Source: Desulfobacteraceae bacterium UBA2771
GTDB lineage: Bacteria > Desulfobacterota > Desulfobacteria > Desulfobacterales > Desulfosarcinaceae
Direction: 5' to 3'
Length of the DNA: 10,963 nt
NCBI GenBank assembly: GCA_002352605.1
Contig: DEIP01000195.1
Coordinates: forward strand, 1-10,963
Shown: positions 5,186 to 10,963 of the stretch, in pieces
Position numbering within the stretch: the first letter of the stretch is position 1
How the letters are laid out: each line of letters begins with the position of its first letter
Translations under genes and position numbers: made by a program
Notes under the pieces: generated by a model
The model's database searches: none
Told to the model about the DNA's origin: nothing
What the model saw: the letters and a program-made list of their open reading frames with translations, nothing else

Positions 5186-6838
5186 ATGACGGACGCCTCG
5201 CCGAATAATGCCGGCGCCGACCCGACGGACAAGTCGTCGACAAGGGTCTACCTTGATTTTTACAAGCTTGTCGAATCCCCCTTTGCCATCACGCCGGATC
5301 CCGAATTTCTCTTCTCTTCCAGCTGCCACCAGCAGGTGCTCGATAAAATCAGCTACGCCATCGACAGCCGCATGGGGTTCATCCTGCTGACCGGCGAGGT
5401 AGGCACCGGGAAAACCACTTTGTGCAGAACGCTGCTGGATCGACTGAGCGGAAAAGCGGAAACCGTCTATGTGATCAATCCGTCTGTTTCGGGCCATGAA
5501 CTGCTGGCCGGTATTCTCGAAGATCTGGGGGAAAACCCACCACCGGATGCATCCAAGAAAGCGCTGATCGACCGGCTCAACCAGCGGTTGCTGTCCCATG
5601 ATACGAACCGGCCCTTTGTGGTGATCATCGACGATTCCCAGACCATGACGCCGGAAACCCTGGAAGACCTGCGGCTGTTGTCCAACCTGGAAACCGACAA
5701 GCACAAACTCATCCAGGTGGTCCTGTCCGGGCAGCCGGAACTGTTGGCCATGCTGGCCAACGAGAAACTGCGACAGTTGAAGCAGCGAATCGCCGTCCAT
5801 TGCCGCCTCGAACCGCTTTCCACACAGGAGACCGGCGGGTATATCTCCCGGCGGCTCTTTGTGGCCGGTAATCAGGGTCAGGTGAGTTTTTCCCATGCGG
5901 CCACGCGATTGATCCATAAAACATCCGGCGGCATCCCCCGGCTGATCAATAAAATCTGCGACTTTGCCCTCACCGCCGGCTACGTAAAAGATGCGCCGGC
6001 CATCGCGCCCGCCCATGTGAAGCGGGCACTGGTGGAGTTAAATGATCTGGATTCTCGCACGACCGGCAGAGGCGGCCGGATCCTTCGCCACGCAGGGTCC
6101 GCAACCCTTATACTGGTGCTGATGGCCGTCGCCTTTCTCGCCATCCGTCCCGGCGCCTGGTCCCCGCAAGCGTCTATCCATACCGGACCGATGGAAATCG
6201 ATCAAGATGGGGGATCGGCTTCGACACCCGCGCCGCACGATCCTAACGCCATCAATTCCGCCCCATCGCCTACAACCGGCGAATCACCTTCATCCGACGC
6301 AGCAAAATTCGAATCGGGCGAACGCACCACGACGATCACCACCAGCACGAAAAACACCGCTTTGCCGTCCGAAAATGGCGAACCTGCGCCGATCCGGCCC
6401 CAACCCGCCCCCTACGCCCTTCAACTGGCATCATACCACACGGCGAAAAATGCGGAACGGGGCGTGGCACATTATCGAAAAAACGGGGTGCCCGCCCATT
6501 GGCAGATAATAAATGACGGGCGGTGGTACCGGATCGTTTCCGGTAAATTCGAAAATTTCAAGCAGGCGGCCCGATACAAAACCGATCACGGGTTGAAGAC
6601 GGCGATGGTCATCAATGCACCATTGACGGTAAAGGTGCTGCCCAGGCAGCCGGACATACCGGATGCCGACATCCGCAGATTGCTTTCGGAAATCGGGCAT
6701 GACAGCCTTATGGAAACGGACCTGTTGGGCGATAACACGATCTATACCGGTCTTTTTGTGTCGGTTGAAAACGCATCCATCACCGCCGAACGGATCAATC
6801 GCGACGGCCGGTTGCTGGCCCAGGTGGTCACCCGATAA
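5186..6838 (+). CDS. mshM: MshM/ExeA-like AAA+ ATPase with C-terminal SPOR domain
   Basis: The 550-residue protein starts YLDFYKLVESPFAITPDPEFLF (22-43), the entry typical of ExeA/GspA/MshM ATPases. Walker A is GEVGTGKTT (70-78, K76) and Walker B is VVIIDD (145-150). DLRLLSNLET (161-170), VVLSGQPEL (178-186) and SGGIPRLIN (247-255) complete the AAA+ module. One membrane span lies at about 304-320, so the ATPase is cytoplasmic. A Ser/Thr/Pro-rich periplasmic linker (about 323-408) leads to a SPOR-like domain (about 409-475: APYALQLASYHTAKNAE, WYRIVSGKF), a fold that binds glycan strands stripped of stem peptides. A tail of about 70 residues follows without recognised fold. ExeA itself carries a peptidoglycan-binding module after its membrane span, so the layout is the same with a different binder. 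ATG 5186 is chosen because AAAAGGA lies 5 nt upstream; a longer frame to 5132 has no ribosome binding site. The role is probably building or anchoring the pilus machine in the cell wall. Confidence 0.85.
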   Translation: MTDASPNNAGADPTDKSSTRVYLDFYKLVESPFAITPDPEFLFSSSCHQQVLDKISYAIDSRMGFILLTGEVGTGKTTLCRTLLDRLSGKAETVYVINPSVSGHELLAGILEDLGENPPPDASKKALIDRLNQRLLSHDTNRPFVVIIDDSQTMTPETLEDLRLLSNLETDKHKLIQVVLSGQPELLAMLANEKLRQLKQRIAVHCRLEPLSTQETGGYISRRLFVAGNQGQVSFSHAATRLIHKTSGGIPRLINKICDFALTAGYVKDAPAIAPAHVKRALVELNDLDSRTTGRGGRILRHAGSATLILVLMAVAFLAIRPGAWSPQASIHTGPMEIDQDGGSASTPAPHDPNAINSAPSPTTGESPSSDAAKFESGERTTTITTSTKNTALPSENGEPAPIRPQPAPYALQLASYHTAKNAERGVAHYRKNGVPAHWQIINDGRWYRIVSGKFENFKQAARYKTDHGLKTAMVINAPLTVKVLPRQPDIPDADIRRLLSEIGHDSLMETDLLGDNTIYTGLFVSVENASITAERINRDGRLLAQVVTR

Positions 6839-6879
6839 CATGCGACACAATCTGCTCGAGTGAACGCGGAGTTGATTTC

Positions 6880-8046
6880 ATGAGCTTAATGAACGACGCC
6901 TTGAGAAAAAAGAATCGTGAAATAGCGGGAAGCCCCGCTGTATCCGGTTTTTCCAAGATATCCCAGAGTCCGCGTACAACCAGGAGAGGATTTTCCGTGC
7001 TGGTGGCGATGATCCTGCTCACCGCCGCGACCCTGGCCGGCATTCACCTGATGCAATCCGCTTCCGGCAATACCCTGAGGGTAAAAAGAGCCCAGCCGTC
7101 AGATGCCCAATTACCGGTGAACCGGGAAGTCGATACACCATCGACCGCCGGCCGGCAGGCCGAGGTCACGCCCACTCTTGGGCCGGTGGATGGTAATCCG
7201 GAGCCATTAAAGCCGGCGGACACACCCCAAGAAAAACGGGCGACTGCCACCCACAGGCAACCGCAGCCGGCATCATCGGTAAGCGACGGCCCCGAACCGG
7301 GCACACGGCACAGCCGGTCTGCACCGGTCGAGGCACGGGTCGACCGAAAACCGCCGGCTACGACAATTGGAAAGGCATCAGCGCCCATCACCGAACGGAA
7401 TACAGGCGGCGCCGTTCGAAAAAATGGCCCATCCCATGCAGACAGGGATCTGTTCTACAAAAAGGCCCTGGCCTATCATCGCAGCGGCCGCCTGCTCGAA
7501 GCCATCCGCCTTTACCGGCAGGTCCTTAAATCGGATTCAAGCCATCCGGGTGCCATGCTGAACCTGGCCGCTGCAGCCATGCGGCAGGGCAATTATCACG
7601 AGGCTCAAACCCTTCTCGAACGACTGGAACCGTCGACCCCACGGCCCCAAGGTGTGTTATTCAATCTGGCCATCGCGGCAATCGGCATGGGCGCCCCGGA
7701 AAAGGCATTGGACTACCTGGACAACGCCCAAGCGGTATCGGATGCATCGCCATGGGAAATTCGTTTTCACCGGGCCGTGGCCTATGCCCATATGAACCAG
7801 CCGTCTGAAGCCCTGGTACTGTACCGGCAAGTGCAGACGGAGCGGCCCAACGCCCCCGGGCTCCAGTTTAACCTGGCGGTCACCTGTGATGCACTGGGCC
7901 TGTATCCGGAGGCGTTGACCCACTACGAAGCAGCCATGGGAACCGCTTTGGAACCATCTGAAATCGACAAGGAAACCATAATCCAGCGCATCCGAACGAT
8001 TGGGCGATACCTCGGTAACACCCAAGCATCGGCAAAAAGGCAGTAA
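6880..8046 (+). CDS. mshN: MshN-like membrane-anchored TPR protein
   Basis: The protein opens with MSLMNDALRKK, the short N-terminal signature shared by MshN and GspB-type proteins. One membrane span lies at about 38-56. A long Pro/Thr/Ala-rich linker (about 65-185) with little predicted structure reaches a C-terminal block of TPR repeats from about 190 to 359. The repeat units begin near 190, 224, 258, 292 and 326, each with the small and large residue pattern of helix pairs (for example LFYKKALAYHRSGRLLEAIRL read in two parts). Topology would put the short N-terminus in the cytoplasm and the TPRs in the periplasm. In Vibrio loci MshN sits between MshM and MshE, exactly as here; its proposed role is linking inner-membrane parts to the secretin. 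GGAG at 6868-6871 gives an 8-nt spaced ribosome binding site. Sequence conservation in the linker is expected to be low, so the assignment rests on architecture and position. Confidence 0.78.
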   Translation: MSLMNDALRKKNREIAGSPAVSGFSKISQSPRTTRRGFSVLVAMILLTAATLAGIHLMQSASGNTLRVKRAQPSDAQLPVNREVDTPSTAGRQAEVTPTLGPVDGNPEPLKPADTPQEKRATATHRQPQPASSVSDGPEPGTRHSRSAPVEARVDRKPPATTIGKASAPITERNTGGAVRKNGPSHADRDLFYKKALAYHRSGRLLEAIRLYRQVLKSDSSHPGAMLNLAAAAMRQGNYHEAQTLLERLEPSTPRPQGVLFNLAIAAIGMGAPEKALDYLDNAQAVSDASPWEIRFHRAVAYAHMNQPSEALVLYRQVQTERPNAPGLQFNLAVTCDALGLYPEALTHYEAAMGTALEPSEIDKETIIQRIRTIGRYLGNTQASAKRQ

Positions 8047-8047
8047 G

Positions 8048-9697
8048 ATGGCAAAACGCATCGGCGATATTCTTATCGACCTGGGCTTCATCGACCGCGA
8101 CCAGCTGGAGATGGCCGTCACGGAATCCAAAAAGACCGGCATCATGCTGGGTGATGTGCTCCTTCGGCTGGACTGGATCAACCAGGAACAACTCCAGATG
8201 AGCCTGGCGGTGCAAAGTGGTGCCAAGCTGCTGGACACGGACACCATCAAAGTGGATCCCGGCCTCATCGCCCAGGTCCCCCAGGAGTTCGTCACCACCC
8301 ACGGGATCATGCCGCTTCAGAAGCGGGACAACACCATCCTGGCCGCCACCAACAACCCCTTTGATGTGGTTGCCAAGGATAAACTGGCCCGGATCACCGG
8401 TTGCCAGGTGGAAACCTTCATCGCCTCAAAAGAGTGGTTGACCGGTGCCATCGAGCTCCACTACAAGACCGCCCTGGCCATTGATGCCGATATCGACCGC
8501 GTCACCCGAGCGACGGTAACGGATACCCAGTTCGAGGAAAACCAGATCGTCGTACTGGGAAACCGGCTGCTCGAAAAAGGGTTGGTGATGGACGCCAGCG
8601 ACATCCATGTGGTGCCCGACGTAAACCTGACCCGCATATACTATCGGATTGACGGCGTACTGCAGCAGAAATTCCTCTTTCCCGTCCGCTTTCACAAAGG
8701 CCTGGTCACCCGCTTCAAAATCATGGCGGACATGGACATCTCCAACCCCAACATCCCCCACGATGGACGCATCAAGTATTCCAGCGACATCGGCGACTTC
8801 GATATCCGCGTCTCCACCTTTCCGACCCATCTGGGGGAAACCGTGGTCATGCGGCTACTGGTCTACAGCAAGGTAGTGGGCGACCTGCAACGGCTGGGCC
8901 TGGAAGCCGCTGATTTCGACCTGTTTATAAAAAACATCAAACGGCCTTACGGCCTGATCGTGGCCACCGGCCCTACGGGTTCCGGTAAGACCACCACCCT
9001 CTATTCGGCCCTGATGACGGTCAACAGCCCAAACATCAACGTAATGACCGTGGAGGATCCCATCGAGTACGTGATCCCGACCATCCGCCAAACCGCCGTC
9101 AACCCCAAGGCGGGGCTCTCTTTCGGAAATGCCCTGCGATCGGCCATGCGCCAGGACCCAGACATCATCCTGGTGGGGGAAATCCGGGATACGGAAACCG
9201 CCGATCTGGCCCTGCGGGCGTCCATGACCGGCCACCTGGTTTTTTCCACCCTGCACACCAACGATGCCGCATCGGCAATCAACCGCCTGCTGGACCTGGG
9301 AGTAAACAAGAGCATCCTGGCCTCATCCCTGAGCATGGTCATCGCCCAACGGCTGGTTCGAAAAATCTGCACGAACTGCTGCGACCACGCCGCACCCACC
9401 GACGGGCAGATCGCCATATTCAGCCGGCACGGCATCACCCCACCGGTGCAGCTGGTGGTGCCCGTGGGGTGTGATTCGTGCTACCAGGCCGGTTACCGGG
9501 GAAGAACGGGCATTTACGAAGTGATCCGCGTGGACCGGGAGATTCAATCCCTGATTTTCGCCGGTGCCCTGCAAAGCACCATCGAAGAAGCAGCCGTGAA
9601 GGCCGGCACCAACCTGATGCTCCAGCAAGCCCTCAAAAAGGCTGCCGCCGGCATCACCTCCTTCGAGGAGGTCTACCGGGTGGTGGCCGATGCCTAA
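8048..9697 (+). CDS. mshE: Type IV pilus/MSHA assembly ATPase (PilB/GspE/MshE family)
   Basis: This hexameric secretion ATPase drives extension of type IV pili or pseudopili from the cytoplasmic face. The 549-residue protein has an N-terminal MshEN/T2SSE-N region (about 1-140, beginning MAKRIGDILIDLGFID), the type known in MshE to bind cyclic di-GMP. The ATPase core carries Walker A GPTGSGKTT (308-316, K314), Asp box TVEDPIEY (334-341), Walker B DPDIILVGEIRD (370-381, E378) and His box HLVFSTLHTNDA (396-407). Two CxxC pairs, C441/C444 and C475/C478, form the zinc site that marks assembly ATPases rather than PilT retraction motors. The ATG at 8048 lies one base after the mshN stop, with AAAAAGG about 7 nt upstream; an upstream GTG inside mshN is not used. 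The end overlaps mshG by 8 nt. Whether the c-di-GMP motif is complete needs alignment. Confidence 0.93.
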   Translation: MAKRIGDILIDLGFIDRDQLEMAVTESKKTGIMLGDVLLRLDWINQEQLQMSLAVQSGAKLLDTDTIKVDPGLIAQVPQEFVTTHGIMPLQKRDNTILAATNNPFDVVAKDKLARITGCQVETFIASKEWLTGAIELHYKTALAIDADIDRVTRATVTDTQFEENQIVVLGNRLLEKGLVMDASDIHVVPDVNLTRIYYRIDGVLQQKFLFPVRFHKGLVTRFKIMADMDISNPNIPHDGRIKYSSDIGDFDIRVSTFPTHLGETVVMRLLVYSKVVGDLQRLGLEAADFDLFIKNIKRPYGLIVATGPTGSGKTTTLYSALMTVNSPNINVMTVEDPIEYVIPTIRQTAVNPKAGLSFGNALRSAMRQDPDIILVGEIRDTETADLALRASMTGHLVFSTLHTNDAASAINRLLDLGVNKSILASSLSMVIAQRLVRKICTNCCDHAAPTDGQIAIFSRHGITPPVQLVVPVGCDSCYQAGYRGRTGIYEVIRVDREIQSLIFAGALQSTIEEAAVKAGTNLMLQQALKKAAAGITSFEEVYRVVADA

Positions 9698-10895
9698 ATT
9701 TCGCTACCAGGCCATTGACAATACCGGCCGGCTGGTCAAGGGAAGCACCGTCGCCGCCGGCGATCAGGAGCTGGAAGGAAAGCTGGCGAAAAAGGGCCTC
9801 ACCCTGGTGGCCGCTCAACCGCACATCGACGGATTTCTGAGCAAAAGCATCCTCGGGGAACACTTCCGCAAACGCGACATCATCGAGTTTTATCACCGCC
9901 TCTATCAGACCCTGGAACTGGGCCTTCCCATGCTCTCGGCCCTTGAGGAAAATGCCGTTCAGCTGCCTTCCCGGCCCATGCGACGCATCGTCGACGAGAT
10001 ACGTATCGCCATCGAAAACGGCAACACCTTCACAGCGGCCATCTCCCGGTTCCCCAAGGTCTTCGGCAAGTTGGACCTGGCCATCATCCGCATGGGTGAG
10101 GAAACCGGCATGCTGCCCAAATGTCTCAAGGATCTGTCCGTTTTTTTGGAGTGGAAGGAGGAAATCCGCTCTACGGTCAAACGGGCCGCCATCTACCCGT
10201 CATTCGTTATCGTCGTCATCGTGGCCGTGATCGGCGTCTGGGTGGGATATGTGCTGCCCCAGTTGGCCGAACTGCTGGTGCAGATGGGTGTGGCACTACC
10301 CGCCATGACCCGGTTCACACTGGGCCTGAGCCACTTCTTTAAAAGTTGGTGGGTCGTCATCACCCTCTCCACGGTGCTGTCCGGCATCACCGTCTACTTG
10401 ATTCAACGGACGGACAAAGGGGGGGAGCAGGTTCACCGGTATGCCCTCAAGTTACCGATCATCGGCGGGGTAATTTCCAATATCGCCATGGCCCGGCTCA
10501 GCCACAATTTTGCCACCATGTACCAGGCAGGCATGTCCATCAACGGGATATTCGAGATCCTTTCGGAAAATGTCCTGGGCAACCGATACCTGGAGAGGCA
10601 GCTGAAAAATGCCTTTGACGCGGTCCAGGGGGGCGATTCCATCTCCGACAGTTTCGAAAAAGCCGGCGGCTTTCCGCCGCTGTTGCTCGGGGCGGTGCGA
10701 AACGGCGAAACCACCGGTACGCTGGATGTTTCCTTCAAACGGCTGGGCATTTACTACGACCGGGAGGCCAAACGGACGGTTCAAACCATGATCGCCGCCA
10801 TCGAGCCGATGTCCATCATCATGTTGGGAGGAATTTTCGGTTTCATCATCCTCTCCATCCTTTTGCCTTTGTATGATGTGATTGGGAATTTTTAA
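9690..10895 (+). CDS. mshG: Inner-membrane platform protein (PilC/GspF/MshG family)
   Basis: The 401-residue protein is a full-length type II secretion F family member, the platform on which the assembly ATPase turns. It opens MPKFRYQAIDNTGRLVKGS, the usual N-terminal beta stretch. Two repeated T2SSF domains follow, the first around 67-190 (EFYHRLYQTLELGLPMLSAL, IIRMGEETGML) and the second around 268-392 (ARLSHNFATMYQAGMSINGI, AVRNGETTGTL). Membrane spans lie at about 172-189, 221-237 and 374-393. The ATG at 9690 lies inside the last codons of mshE, so the two are probably translationally coupled, as expected for proteins that work as a pair. A TAA ends the frame at 10895, a few bases before dispersed-repeat copy 3. 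The next genes, beyond the window, would be expected to encode pseudopilins. Confidence 0.93.
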   Translation: MPKFRYQAIDNTGRLVKGSTVAAGDQELEGKLAKKGLTLVAAQPHIDGFLSKSILGEHFRKRDIIEFYHRLYQTLELGLPMLSALEENAVQLPSRPMRRIVDEIRIAIENGNTFTAAISRFPKVFGKLDLAIIRMGEETGMLPKCLKDLSVFLEWKEEIRSTVKRAAIYPSFVIVVIVAVIGVWVGYVLPQLAELLVQMGVALPAMTRFTLGLSHFFKSWWVVITLSTVLSGITVYLIQRTDKGGEQVHRYALKLPIIGGVISNIAMARLSHNFATMYQAGMSINGIFEILSENVLGNRYLERQLKNAFDAVQGGDSISDSFEKAGGFPPLLLGAVRNGETTGTLDVSFKRLGIYYDREAKRTVQTMIAAIEPMSIIMLGGIFGFIILSILLPLYDVIGNF

Positions 10896-10903
10896 AAACC
10901 CGT

Positions 10904-10924
10904 TTAGGATTGGGGACGAAATAA
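10904..10924 (+). repeat. Dispersed intergenic repeat, copy 3
   Basis: TTAGG followed by ATTGGGGACGAAATAA, 9 nt after the mshG stop, in the same orientation as the other two copies. The 16-base core is identical to copy 1 and one base different from copy 2. The remaining 39 bases of the window hold no recognisable start or promoter. Confidence 0.68.
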
Positions 10925-10963
10925 AGTGAACGAAAATTGCGAAGGATATCCGTTCGTATTCAA

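Noticed and set aside
5069..6016. 315-codon minus-strand frame antisense to mshM
   Set aside because: Shadow of the ATPase gene; no recognisable domain and no ribosome binding site.

Overview
The window looks like a chromosomal stretch of a moderately GC-rich Gram-negative bacterium. The layout (purM-tsaD-acyltransferase, then a type IV pilus/MSHA-type block), the general character of the proteins and the short intergenic repeats suggest Desulfobacterota (a deltaproteobacterial sulfate reducer of the Desulfosarcina/Desulfobacteraceae kind). This assignment is inference; no rRNA or other marker is present to settle it.

Region 1 (1-669) is accessory. It opens with the 3' end of an ISAs1-family transposase (3-287, + strand) cut by the window edge. 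It continues with about 380 bases holding no convincing gene. On the minus strand of that gap I read the 3' half of a cobalamin riboswitch (about 531-632), followed by a strong intrinsic terminator (461-503). Both point away from the next gene and toward the insertion sequence, so the riboswitch has no visible target.

Region 2 (670-1836, minus) is an AlaC-type PLP aminotransferase with its own promoter and a leader of about 100 nt. A 324-base divergent intergenic region separates it from purM.

Region 3 (2161-5100, plus) is a housekeeping operon: purM (purine synthesis), a 28-codon small ORF with a good ribosome binding site, tsaD (tRNA t6A modification) and a DUF374/LPLAT-family acyltransferase. 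It ends in a bipartite hairpin plus T-tract (5085-5144) that overlaps the last stop codon.

Region 4 (5186-10895, plus) is four consecutive genes in the order known from Vibrio MSHA pilus loci, mshM-mshN-mshE-mshG: an ExeA/MshM-like AAA+ ATPase fused here to a C-terminal SPOR domain, a membrane-anchored TPR protein, a PilB/GspE-type assembly ATPase and a PilC/GspF-type inner-membrane platform protein. MshE would power pilus or pseudopilus assembly on the MshG platform, while MshM and MshN would connect the machine to peptidoglycan and other envelope parts. The pseudopilins would be expected just beyond the right edge.

A short repeat, ATTGGGRACGAAATAA, occurs three times in the same orientation (451, 5102, 10909), always in intergenic DNA. 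I found no CRISPR array, tRNA, rRNA or phage genes. The least ordinary elements are the orphan riboswitch half beside an IS, the small ORF between purM and tsaD, the intergenic repeat, and the SPOR fusion on MshM.
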